DNA from: Cadophora sp. MPI-SDFR-AT-0126
Taxonomy: Eukaryota > Ascomycota > Leotiomycetes > Helotiales > Ploettnerulaceae
NCBI GenBank assembly: GCA_020747065.1
Contig: JAGMVK010000010.1
Coordinates: 1,178,001 to 1,242,000 of the forward strand
Direction of reading: 5' to 3'
Length of the DNA: 64,000 bases
In this document: piece by piece, positions 22,508 through 33,279 of the stretch
Numbering within the stretch: the stretch's first letter is position 1
Layout: every line of letters starts with the position of its first letter
Program-made: the position numbers and the translations under genes
The notes under the pieces: generated by a model
Told to the model about the DNA's origin: nothing
Databases searched by the model: none
What the model saw: the letters and a program-made list of their open reading frames with translations, nothing else

Positions 22508-24691
22508 TCAATAGCCGTCACGAAGAGGTCGCACGAGTTTGTTCAATAAAGCGTCAAGTTCCTTCCAGTTCTCAGGTTTCTCTGCAAACTTTCGATGCTT
22601 GCGAGACAGGACATGCTGAAGTGTAGATTAGCATTGGATTCTGGTGATTGATTATTAGGTCATCATACCTCATCGAAGTCCTCGAACTTGTCCTGGCAAT
22701 TCTCGCAGTACCCAGGTTTTGGATCCCGCTTCTCAATTTTCCGTTGTTGAACCGCCTTTGCTTTTCGAGTAGTTTCAATCTTTCTTGCAGTCTCCTCGGC
22801 TTCGGATGGATCGACGTCTTCCTCAATGAGATGGAGCTTATCTTGTGCTCGCAATCTTGATGGTCGAGCCGCCGTCTCTTCTCTGACAGCACCGACAATA
22901 TCGGTCATGCGATGGGAGCTTGTCAAGCCGTGTGAGCCAGGACCGCCACTGTTCTTCTCTAGAACCTTTCTTTGCAGACCATGGACCTCCTTGCTGGTTC
23001 CAGCCTTGGCTCCTGGCTGGGCTGCTGTAGAAGAAATCATGTTGGATCGAATGGCTGAAGTGATGTTAGATGGCTGAAGTCCTGATGCTACAGGTTCTCC
23101 TCCAAAAAGGCGACCAGCTCCAGCACGGCTGACGAAAGCATTCTGGTTCCCACGAGATGATGCCTCATGTTCTGTCTTTTGTGAGAAAGAGCTGTTGCTG
23201 GGAGCAAACGGATTGGTTTGCTTTGTTGAGACAGTGACGTTACGATTTGAGGCACTATCCATCTCGGATAGTGTTCTCTTTCCAGTGACCCTTGGCGGCT
23301 GCATTTTGGCTGCTTGGACAGCGGCTGCCGCGCGAGTACGTGGAATCATCGCCTTCTCCTTTTCTTGTTGTCTCTGAAGTCGAATCGCTTCTTTCTCCTT
23401 GTCGGCTTCCCGTTGGCTGTAGTCGACCTCCTCTACGAACGGACATTTGCCATTGGCCACACTTCGAAACTGAGGCCAGTCTCCATCCTCTTTGTGTGCT
23501 ACTTTGGCATATTCCCGAACCATAATTGGTCGTTGCTTCTCATCGATATCGTGAATGTATATGAATGGACCTTTGAAAAGCGTGATCTCCTTGGTAGCCA
23601 CCGTTGGATCTCGATCGGAAGGTCCGTTGATCCTCTCGTTACGCAACAGCTGCGAAAGGTCCGCTTCACGCGCTGTCCTTGGAAGTGTCGTTGACACTGA
23701 ATTGCTCCTGGTGTTATGTCCATGATTTGCTTGTCCCGTTTCTGCATCAAACATGGCATTCATCATTCGTTGTAGCTTTTCAAGGGCCCAAATTTTCATG
23801 CCCAGCTCCCGGGCTCTATACAAAACATCTGCATTACGACCTTGCTGTCTCCTGATATCTCCATCTTGACCATGTGGTGCCAATCTTCTGTTGATTGGGG
23901 CCTCGAATGTAAACTTCCCTCTTCCCCCCAGGTCGGAATGTGTGTTTGCCGATTCCGATGATCGGTCCAGAAGGGAGGGGTTAATCGTTTGAGGCTGGCT
24001 GTTTTGGGAGTCGTTCGTCGAGGACGTGACTGGGGTCTCTGTAGAGTTACCCTGCTGTGCAGGAGGAATGGACCGAGTCGTCACAACATGAGTAACTGCA
24101 TTCGAGAAGAATTTTTCTTCGCGCTGCAATCGTCAGTATCCTCTAATCACGAGGCAAACACTGAGTCCAAAGACTTACTGCTCCAAGGGCAACTACTTGC
24201 TTCGTATACTTGATACGAACTTCCTCCGATATACTCTCAAAGTAAAAGACGAAAGTTGGAAATATCTTCCTGTAATGCTTCTGCCATTGTCTTATGGTGT
24301 CCAAGTTCTCTTCAGCAGTCTTATCCGCCTTTGTGACCGTCTGCTGTGGCTTCTCCCTGACTGCAACGAGTTTCCGTTCAAACGCGGACTGCTGAGAGGC
24401 ATTAGATTTCCGTGTAAACACACGTCCTTCCACTGAATTTTGGCTCAATTGTTGGCGAGGCGGTGTTCTGATTGCTTGATAGTTCTCGAGCATCTGCTTC
24501 TTAGCAGGCGGGGGTTGGCCATAAGCCTCTTCGCGTTGGATTGTGGCATATGATCGTTTCTGCTTTGACACAGCAGCTGCCACTGCTCTATAGGGCGAAT
24601 TGACAGCATTTGGGTTGCTGGACAAGGGCACTCTCTTGCTCGACATGGTGGATAGAGTGTGAGGCAAGGGTGATATTGATATTGCTGCCAT
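22508..24691 (-). CDS. DBF4: DBF4, regulatory subunit of the Cdc7 (DDK) kinase
   Basis: DBF4 activates Cdc7 to phosphorylate MCM and fire replication origins. Exons 24691-24179, 24123-22669 and 22615-22508 encode 691 residues. The N-terminal BRCT-like motif N spans the first junction (TFVFYFES through VTHVVTT). Motif M is PFIYIHDIDEKQRPIMVREY near residue 355. The zinc-finger motif C is at about residues 643-664: GYCENCQDKFEDFDE followed by HVLSRKHRKF (Cys2-His2). The last intron falls between the two Cys and the two His, so the small third exon is needed for the finger. A second in-frame ATG (MSSKRVPLS, residue 16) is an equally good start. ACGCGA elements upstream fit G1/S expression. Confidence 0.93.
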
Positions 24692-25197
24692 ATGAAGACT
24701 CTTAAGCTTCCGGCAGCCTCACAGAGTGAAGGAGTGGAGTGGGGTGTACACGCGACAGTGTACGTCCGACAAGCTCGCAGACGAGAATTATAAAGACATT
24801 GGGGAAAAGATGATTCTTTACTCGTGGTGACTGGGTTGCGAACGGCGCGAGTACACAAGTCAAGGAGCGTGGAGGGATAAGCTGGAGTTCGTCCTGAGGG
24901 GATCCTAGATGTTTGGATGGAGAGGTGCAGTCAACAAGCAATCTGTGTGCTCGGGCCCACCAGAGGAAAACGCGACTTGCCTGGGCCACCCAGCAACCTT
25001 CGGTCGCTGACAAACGAGGAACAGCGGCACAACTGTGCACCTTTATGCGCGACATAGCATAATTATGCTTGAAGTCCATAGATTTGAGGTTCAGCTATTA
25101 CTTTGGGAATTCTTGAACTCCTCCTTCACGACGGCAGACGCTATGATATGACATTGCTTTTAACTCTATTCGTGTATCGGCGACTTCTTCCCGCACC
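24692..25197. other. Divergent promoter region DBF4/ICP55
   Basis: A 506-bp region shared by two divergent starts. It holds the two ACGCGA motifs and no protein-like frame. Confidence 0.6.
24750..24755. promoter_or_regulatory. ACGCGA, MCB-like element upstream of DBF4
   Basis: It lies 59 bp before the DBF4 start; a second ACGCGA is at 24970-24975 on the same strand. MBF recognises ACGCGN and drives S-phase genes. The motif is short, so this is only suggestive; its placement at a replication gene adds weight. Confidence 0.4.
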
Positions 25198-26783
25198 ATG
25201 TCCCGGAGTCCTCGTCCTTTGATGCGGCAATTGCACAGAGCATTTCAATCATCACTTCCAAGATATCCGTCTCGAGTCCTTGCACCTGCTTTGGATCGCA
25301 CGACAACCCAACCTCGAAGAACATACGCCTCAATATCCGCAGCAGATCTTCAATTTGGGCAAGCTGTACATGAGACGCACCCCCATCTTTTGAGACCAGG
25401 AGAAAGTATGTTCATGCCTCTGTTCTGATTGATGTTTACTAACTTGTTTTGCAGTAACTCCCGGCATCACAGCCCAAGAATATGCGGATCGACGAGCAAA
25501 ACTTGCTGCAAGTTTACCTGCAAATGGCATAGCAATTCTTGCTTCATCTAACACGAAATATCGATCAGGAGCCGTCTTCTACGAGTTCCATCAAGAACCA
25601 AACTTCCTGTACCTGACTGGGTTCAATGAACCAGAAGCAGTAGCTTGCATACAGAGAGTGGGATCCTCTTCAGACTACACTTTCCATCTGTTCCTCCGGC
25701 CGAAGGATGCAAGAGCAGAACAATGGGAAGGTGCAAGATCTGGCGAACAAGCGGCGCTGGATGTGTTCAATGCAGACGAGGTTCGTCCGCCAGTGGAAAC
25801 TTTTGAGCAAGTGCTGATGAAAGTAGTCGGGTGATATCAACCAGTTGCACACTTTACTTCCACCATTGATTGCAGGTGCAAGTGAAGTCTACACAGACAT
25901 AGCGAAGTGCTCTGGATTTGGACTTTTCTTCCGGAATCAAGATGCCCCACCAAACGACTTCCAGAGGATGATAAAAGATAGCAAAGTCAAGCCGCTCAAG
26001 CCATTGATGCATGATCTTAGAATCGTCAAGAGCGAAGCTGAGATTACTAACATGCGCCTTGCTGGGAAATATTCTGGCAGGGCAATTACCAATGCAATGC
26101 GCCGGCAGTGGACAAAAGAGAAAGACCTAGCAGCTTTCCTGGATTACGACTTCAAAGTTTGTGGTTGTGATACAACCGCATATATCCCAGTCATTGCTGG
26201 AGGCAGTAATGCGTTGAGCATTCATTATGTTCGAAATAATGATGTGCTTCAAGATGGCCAGATCGTCTTAGTGGACGCTGGCGGAGAGTATGGTGGTTAT
26301 ATTACGGACATCACGAGGTCTTGGCCCGTGAGTGGGAAATTCTCGAATCCCCAAAAGGACCTGTACGAAATGATTTTAAAGGTCCAGAGGAGCAGTGTAT
26401 CGCTCTGTAGAGAGAGCGCAAACATGACCTTGGATAAGATCCATCAGATCACGGAACATGGACTGAAAGAGGGACTGAAATCTCTTGGCTTCAATATGAA
26501 CGGAGACGCCATGGATGTTCTGTTTCCCCACCACGTTGGTCATTATGTTGGGCTGGATGTGCACGACTGTCCGGGGTATTCTCGTGCAACACCACTGAAA
26601 GCCGGACACTGTGTTACCATCGAACCCGGAATATATGTACCAGATGATGAAAGATGGCCAGCACATTTTAGAGGCATGGGAATTCGGATAGAGGACAGTG
26701 TTTGTGTTCAGGATGATAACCCACTCATTCTGACGACGGAGGCGGTCAAGGAGGTTGTAGATATTGAGGCATTACGGGATTGA
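25198..26783 (+). CDS. ICP55: Mitochondrial Xaa-Pro aminopeptidase (ICP55-like)
   Basis: Trims one residue from mitochondrial proteins after MPP cleavage, stabilising them. Exons 25198-25405, 25455-25780 and 25827-26783 encode 496 residues. The N-terminus is Arg/Ser-rich without acidic residues (a matrix presequence). It is followed by the aminopeptidase-P N-domain (EITPGITAQEYADRR, FYEFHQEPNFLYLTGF). The M24 catalytic domain shows the metal ligands: two Asp in LVDAGGEYGGYITDITRSWP, His in HHVGHYVGLDVHD, Glu in IEPGIYV and Glu in IRIEDSV. The alternative, a cytosolic X-prolyl peptidase, is less likely given the presequence. Confidence 0.92.
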
Positions 26784-27153
26784 TCTGCATGTAACATATT
26801 ACGATCGTATGAATCATGTATGATTAGCTTGTACATTGTGTAAGAGACTACTTCGCTTCGTCAGTATGACTTTCTAGAAGTCACAAGTCATCTGTACATT
26901 CTAGACTTCGTAAACAAACACTGATAGCTCTTTATTGTGCAATTTATACGAAACTATCATATAGCATCTTCCAGTCCTTCTGCAAATTTTTGAGAGATAA
27001 AGCCTGATCGAAGCATGCTGAAGTTCTCCTATTCGCTCTCGGAACCGCTTCCGCAACTCGCGATCTTCAGACTTCAGCCTTGAGTCCACCACAACCACAA
27101 CATCACCATCACCATCATTTTTCAACAACGCCGCCCGACGCTGCACCGCAAAA
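26784..27153. other. Intergenic ICP55-ATG12
   Basis: A 370-bp spacer between two plus-strand genes. Open frames here are antisense or shadow frames of ATG12. No motif noted. Confidence 0.6.
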
Positions 27154-27660
27154 ATGTCCTCCCCATCCCCGTCACCCTCGCGATCCAGTACCCCAGCCGA
27201 CAACACCAACAACAACGCAATCCCCGACTCCGCTGACCACGAACCAGACATCCCACTCACCCTAGCCTCGTCCATGATTCTGACCTCCCTGCCTCGCGAC
27301 GCAGCTACTGCGCTCGCCACGGCCGGCGATTTCCCCAAGCCCAAAGTTACCGTGCATTTCAAAGCTGTGGGTAGTGCGCCAACGCTCAGGAAGCAGGTGT
27401 GCAGTATCTCGAGCACGCAGCGCTTTGAGGTCGTGGTTGCGTATCTGAGGAGAGTGTTGAAGGTCGGTGAGATGGATAGTGTGTTTTTATATGTCAACTC
27501 TAGTTTTGCTCCGGCGCTGGATGAGGTGGTGGGGAACTTGCATAGGGTGAGTTGATTCTTCTGTGTTATGAGGACGGTAACTGATTGGGGTTGGCAGTGC
27601 TTCAAGGATTCTAAGGATCAACTTATTGTCACTTATTCGATGACACCAGCATTTGGGTGA
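27154..27660 (+). CDS. ATG12: Ubiquitin-like autophagy protein ATG12
   Basis: Conjugated by ATG7 and ATG10 to ATG5; the conjugate promotes ATG8 lipidation and autophagosome growth. Exons 27154-27546 and 27598-27660 encode 151 residues. A Ser/Pro/Asn-rich N-terminus of about 45 residues precedes the ubiquitin fold ([43 protein letters not shown]). The second exon supplies [20 protein letters not shown], ending in the obligatory C-terminal glycine and lying next to the stop codon, as in other ATG12 proteins. Without this 63-nt exon the protein could not be conjugated. It converges with ECM31, 182 bp apart. Confidence 0.95.
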
Positions 27661-27842
27661 ACTGTGGAGGACGAGTATTCGAATCAAACATCAATAGGCT
27701 GCAAAAAGCTACCTGCCACCCAAACAACAAAATCCCTACATGCAGAAGAATATACACCGACAATGCAATACCAACGAATGGTATGGTAGGAAGGCTGCAG
27801 ACATGCTACCCCCAAGGTATACAATACAGACAATGCAATAAA

Positions 27843-28945
27843 TCAAACAAATTTTGTCTCCAAGGCAAGCTCAAACTCAGCCAGCTCCTCTTTCGATATC
27901 GGATAAGTGTGTTCTGGTGCAGGGTACGCCCGGCTCTTCGTTTCGTCTCTATATGCTTCAATGGCTTTCGAACTTTCGCTCCATACATCACCATACTTCT
28001 TGACGAACTTTGGGATGAATCGACCTGGTGGAAAGTTGCCGGTCATGTCAACCTGGACCAGCACTTGGCCAGAGCAACCGTTCCCGGCGCCTATACCGAT
28101 CGTTGGGATGGAGAGTTTCTTTGTTATTAAAGCGGCGACTTCTTGAGGCACGGCCTCGATTACTGTTGCGAAGCACCCAGCTTCTTGGATGGCTAGCGCG
28201 TCCTCGAGGACTTTTATGGCGCCGGCGGACGTCTTGCCTTGTACGCGGAACCCACCGAGAGAGTTCTGGCGTTGGGGTGTGAGCCCGATATGGCCGAGGA
28301 CTGGAATTCCGGCTGCAGTAATCTTCTTGATGGTTGGTGCCATTTCCAGGCCACCTTCAAGTTTGATGCCTTGCATGCGGCCCGTCTTGACAAATCTGAT
28401 TGCGGTTTCTAAAGCTTGCTCAGGAGATACCTCATATGAGCCCATTGGTAGATCTCCGACCTGAAGGAACGAAGTTAGTTGAGTCATTACGGGGGTACGT
28501 GGTTGCATACAGTGAAGCCTGACTTTGCAGCTCGAGCTACGGAACGACAATGGAGTAGCATTTCTTCGACCAAGACTTCACTCGTGTCTTCCATCCCGAG
28601 TGCTACCATTGCCAGACTGTCTCCCACCAGTATAATCTCCATTCCGGCAGCGTCAGCAACATGTCCACTTGGGAAGTCATGGGCCGTGAGGACAGTTATT
28701 GGTTCCCCCTTCATATACAAAGAGCGAAGAGTATTCAAAGTGACTTTCTTTCTCTGGTTTGGACCAGACGATCCCATCGGCGAATGAGAGCTGTATCTGC
28801 TCTGACATTGGGACAGCAAAGGTCTAGCAGCAAAAAAAGCTGGACGTGATAAAAGTGAAAGTGAAAGTAGGGTACGTGACCCGTTCATGATGGAATGTGC
28901 TGGGGACATGGCGGCAAATAGTGGTTGTTGCGCAAAGGTTGGCAA
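27843..28945 (-). CDS. ECM31: Ketopantoate hydroxymethyltransferase
   Basis: Transfers a hydroxymethyl group from methylene-tetrahydrofolate to 2-oxoisovalerate, the first step to pantothenate and CoA. Exons 28945-28511 and 28460-27843 encode 350 residues. About 60 N-terminal residues are rich in Ser/Arg/Leu (RPAFFAARPLLSQCQSRYSS) and look like a mitochondrial presequence. The PanB fold follows: KVTLNTLRSLY, LTAHDFPSG, ILVGDSLAMV, KLEGG, HIGLTPQ and PTIGIGAGNGCSGQVLV. The intron junction (SGFTVGDLPMGSYE) falls in a conserved active-site loop and reads cleanly. ATG codons at residues 1, 13 and 20 leave the exact start open. Confidence 0.95.
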
Positions 28946-29905
28946 TTGTGATGACTGAGATGAGTCTTAGAAGAACGGAAAGGAAAGATGGTCATTTTGC
29001 GGGGAGGCAGATTTTTTATTGTAATGGGTCGTGATGAGCTTCACGCAGTTGATTCTATACTGCCTCTGACGGAACGAGGACGGGAGATTCTGAGCTGAGA
29101 CCGATTTGCCTCGGTCGGGCGCCCTAGACTGTTTTCGGTCTCAAGTCACGAGGGTTGGTTTCTTCTTGCGAATCCTTGCGAGGAGTTCTTTGCTGTTACG
29201 AGATTTAGTTGTTCCTATTGGGTTTCTTCCCACAGGATAATTTGCCTCGAGATGATTACTGTACATGACATTCAGAGGTACCCGAGGTAACCTGCAGTGT
29301 GTCTGAGTCCCCAAAAACACATCTGACCAAGTCATGACTTCCGCAAGAGTGACTCGTGTAATGCTAGGCATTTACTCTTTGTCTGTGATTCAACAGATAC
29401 TTTACTCCGTAGCTTTGACACAAGCATCAAAATATACATGCATTTCCAAAGAACTTACTGTTCACAACACAAAGTAAGATCATTCTGTCCAGCTCAATCT
29501 TCCTGAACCAGTGGAAGCTGAACCAACAAAGTACCCCGCGCACCAAAAAGGGGAAGCGTTTGAAGCGAGCCGATAAAGCCAGCGATAAGACCAGGCCCTG
29601 CCCTGCCCTGCCCTGCCCTGCCCTGCCCTGCCCTGCCAGCGTGGTCCGCTACTTCTCTCCGTCATTCTCCATCTCGACTTCACGACTTCCGATATTTACC
29701 TACCTACCAAGCAAAGCTTCACCTCGCCCTTCCCCTCCGAAAGCTGCTTCTACCATAAGTCAAGACAACAAAGGCAGACGTCGAGTATTCAAGAATCACC
29801 TCACTTCTCCAGGAACCCCGCCTCTTTACCAAGACCAGCCTCCCTCCGGATCGCGTGTGCAACGAACCACCACCATAGTATCCAACGACCAGGAACAAGA
29901 CCAAA
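28946..29905. other. Divergent region ECM31/UBC8
   Basis: A 960-bp region with no supported gene. The part before UBC8 is CT-rich on the plus strand and holds the CCCTG array, probably in or near the UBC8 leader. Confidence 0.55.
29596..29635. repeat. CCCTG pentanucleotide array, eight copies
   Basis: Eight perfect CCCTG units in tandem, 270-310 bp before the UBC8 start. Seen directly. Confidence 0.97.
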
Positions 29906-30907
29906 ATGTCTTCCCCACGACGACGCATTGAGACGGATGTGAGTGAAGAATGAATCTTGGAACCCGTAGAGGAAGTGGCAGAGACTGACTGGAAATTATG
30001 ATTAACAGGTCATGAAGTGAGTCAAGCCCTCACATTGTTAGGCTGAGGAACAGCTGCTAATGTACTTTCTATAGGATGTATGCGCTACCCTTACGAATTT
30101 TGCAGGTTGAATAATGGGGAGGAGACTGATTGCTAGTAGGTTGATGAGCGACTATGAGGTTACTCTAGTCAATGACAATAGTGAGTCTTGCGCCGTCTCC
30201 AACTTCGTTATTTGGTGCTAACTTACATCTAGTGTATGACTTTCCACTCCGGAGACGGTCGCATCAGGAATTAATAAGTTGGTAATAGGCAGGAGTTTTA
30301 CGTCCGATTCAAGGGCCCCGAAGAAAGTTGGTGCTCTTGAAGATACTATATGAAAGAGAGGTCTGACGAAATTTAGCACCATTTCAAGGTGGCCTATGGA
30401 AGGTTCACGTCGAGTTGCCAGACCAATACCCCTACAAATCGCCCAGCATCGGCTTCGTCAACCGCATATTCCACCCCAACATTGACGAGTTGTATGGACC
30501 TTTCCGAATCTGATGAACGTGTTCTGACGGAGAGTAGATCTGGTTCGGTGTGCCTGGATGTGATCAACCAGACGTGGTCCCCCATGTTCGACATGATCAA
30601 TATTTTCGAAGTCTTTCTCCCACAACTCCTCCGATACCCAAATCCCACCGACCCTTTAAACGGAGAGGCTGCTGCGTTGCTGATGCGGGAACCAAAGAGC
30701 TATGATGCCAAGGTCAAGGGTGAGAATTACATGGTATGGGCTACTGGATACAGCTGATGCTTTACAGAATACGTCGCCAAGTATGCCAGCAAGGAAGCTG
30801 CAGACGAAGCTGGAGCCGAGACGGATGATGACGACGATATGTCTTCGGTGGGAAGTTTTGGTGATGAAGAAGACGAGGAACCAGCCGGGCAAATGGAGGA
30901 GGTGTAG
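29906..30907 (+). CDS. UBC8: Ubiquitin-conjugating enzyme UBC8 (UBE2H type), nine exons including micro-exons
   Basis: E2 of the GID/CTLH ubiquitin ligase, which in yeast degrades gluconeogenic enzymes. Exons are 29906-29938, 30009-30016 (8 nt), 30075-30077 (3 nt), 30140-30180, 30233 (1 nt), 30289-30326, 30377-30491, 30538-30719 and 30768-30907. They total 561 nt and 186 residues. The product starts [14 protein letters not shown], shows HPN at residues 74-76 and the catalytic Cys85 in [13 protein letters not shown], and ends in an acidic tail as in UBE2H. The one-base exon (T) is needed to restore NDNMQEFYV in frame; its flanking introns have GTGAGT and GTATGA donors and AG acceptors. The 3-nt exon is in-frame and supported by family length and splice motifs only. 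Enzyme identity is very secure; the micro-exons need cDNA. Confidence 0.92.
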
Positions 30908-31287
30908 GTCGGCGAAGCCGTGAGCATCCAGCGCCACTCGTCGCGGGTGTGGTCATATGGTTCAGTGTTTTTTTGTCTCTCACGCATATTTCTATGGTGT
31001 TCATAAGGGGTTTGGGAATTCGGGACATGGGGTTACTTCTGCTCCACGGAGTATGCGGCTGGTAGCATTTTCCGAGCTTTATTGTCTCTGGCTGGACTTT
31101 GGCGCAGACTTAGGTTCAGATAGGAATACAGCGAATTCTTATCTAAGTCAAGGTTCCAGATAACTTGGAACTTTGCGATGTAGTAGCTTAAATAGAAGCC
31201 GTGCTTTTCATTGCATATTAAATTCACATTTCATCCCTAGGATTCTACCGTAACCGAAAGTGTCTGCCTCGACCGATCTTGAGTTTC
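30908..31287. other. Convergent spacer UBC8/transporter
   Basis: A 380-bp region between two 3' ends. Nothing further seen. Confidence 0.6.
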
Positions 31288-32718
31288 TCAATCACTAACA
31301 TAGTGATGGAAAATACCCGAAGTCAACACCAGCAAACCGCTACAAGTCATAAACACCAGATTCCGATATTCCGGGCCTTCCTTAATCAATGACAAAGCCA
31401 CCACAACAAAAACATTCAACGGAATCCTCAACATCCCATAAATCCTCGCTCTAATCCCATCCTCAATGAACCTCCCCTTCAAGTACCCAACACTTGGCCA
31501 ATACATCCCCACACACGCCTCAAAGACACAGAAACTCCAGAACGTCAACGCCTCATCCTGCACCACGACCGTGATGAGCAGACTGCTGCTCGCGGTGGCG
31601 AAGATGATGGTTAGGAGGCGTGCGTGGGAGATCAGTTGGTACCTTGAGACCAGGAGGTTGAAGGCTAGAGAGCCAGCCATCACGGACCCCATGAAACAGG
31701 CGAAGATCATGCCGAGTGGTAATTCGGGGGATTTTGAGAGGGATTGGGCGGCTTTGAGGGCTGGCGTCCAGAAGAATACGAAGAGGTACATACTGCCTTC
31801 AAAGAAGCAGGATGCGAGTCCGAGGGTGAGGATGCGCTTGTCTGTGAAAAATGTCTTAAGAGCGTCTTTTGGGGGACTGGATGATTCTGAAGATGAGTGG
31901 CTGTCGCCGTAATTCTCGGTCTATGGAATGGTGAGCATATGTCTGGTAGTCGAGGGCGGTTGGAGGGACTTACCCAGCAAACCAATATTATCCAAAAAGC
32001 CACCATCAACAAGGCGGCGCTTGCCATGAAGGGAGCTCGTTTAGTATGTGTGAAATTGACCAACCATTCGCTGAATACACCAGACAAGATGGCGACGATA
32101 CTATTCAGTGTTGTCATGATCCCATACATTCCACTCAAACTCGAGCCCGCCTTATCCATTTGCCTTTTATGGTATTCAGTGACCATCCAGCTTTCAAAGG
32201 CACTGTACATCAAACTTGTACTCAGACCACCGAAGACTCGACCAAAGAATAAGGCAGGCACACTTGGAATGAGCGTCGAGAAGCATGCTATGGAGTAGGT
32301 GATGCAGAAGACAAGACAGGCGGTTTTGCGGCCATACTGATCGGCGAATTGGCCTACGAAATAACCAGATATGCCACCGCAAAGGAAGCCAGTTGTGAAA
32401 AGAGCTGCGACTGTTCGCTCCGGAAGCCCGAATTGGTCTTTGTATAAGCTGTATACGTAGGGACCTGAAGTTATTAGGACAGATCGCTCTGGGCTCGAGA
32501 GAGAGCATACCCTGAAGCCAATCTGACCCCATCACTAAACAGTATACTGTAAGAAATAGACGTGTGAACTGGCTAGCTTCTGCCTTTGCTCGTGGCGTAA
32601 TCATTGATTGATTCAACGATTTCTCTTCGGGCGATTTTTCTCCAGTGTAATACTGTCGCCAGCTGAGAATACCACATCCTGCCACCAGCAAAACAAATGC
32701 TGAATCGTAGAAGTTCAT
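31288..32718 (-). CDS. Major facilitator transporter, MFSD5/molybdate-transporter-like
   Basis: Exons 32718-32511, 32464-31974 and 31920-31288 encode 443 residues with about a dozen hydrophobic segments. After one N-terminal membrane helix comes the conserved DWLQGPYVYSLYKDQFGL, then FVGQFADQYGRKTACL (the MFS loop 2-3 motif) and GGLSTSLMYSAFESWMVTEY. The second half has EGSMYLFVFFWTPAL and RIPLNVFVV. These segments match the MFSD5/MOT2 family, whose algal and human members transport molybdate. Substrate here is inferred from family only. The first junction (DWLQ-GPYVY) lies in the diagnostic motif and confirms the splice model. It shares a 561-bp divergent region with PAN2. Confidence 0.82.
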
Positions 32719-33279
32719 GATGATAATTTTAAAGTGAAGCTGCCAGCGCTGGGGTATGAACAGTGAAAGAATAGAGGAATCAAACGGAACAGATAACTTT
32801 TAAGAACACGAAATGTTGAGATTGTCAGAGCAATCATTCAGCACAAACAAATATGTGGTCCTTCAAACAAAATATGTCATCCCATCGACTTGTGTGAGAC
32901 GCCGAGCCGGGACTCTGAGACGTTCTGTGCAAGGTAGAGCTCCAGAGCGAGTATCACTCCATCTGTCCCGATATGACTGTGCATAGCTTGATATGGAATG
33001 GTCAAGAGATATGGAAATTGTCAAATCGAAGATAAGAAAGTGAAGACCTGCCCGCATTGGTGAAATGAAGTCGCTTCAGATGCATGGGAATATCAACAAC
33101 AAGACAAAGGTAAACGGGTGCTGACTAAGGCTCTTCGTCCACCGCCCGACTAGTGCTAGCCACTTCAAGACGGCAGAAACGGGTGCATCGCATCACAGCC
33201 CGCTTCGAGGCTTTGAAGGTTGACATTGCACTTATTGTCACCCAGCCATGGATTGGTAAAACGATATCGAGTAGACTTG
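32719..33279. other. Divergent promoter region transporter/PAN2
   Basis: No gene or clear motif seen in 561 bp. Confidence 0.6.

Noticed and set aside
27080..27265. Frame with a His6 run ([13 protein letters not shown])
   Set aside because: Out-of-frame overlap with the ATG12 start; the run comes from a CAC/CAT repeat in the leader.
26901..27605. 234-codon open frame antisense to ATG12
   Set aside because: It is the complement of the ATG12 exon and flank; it has no domain and is explained by codon bias of the sense gene.
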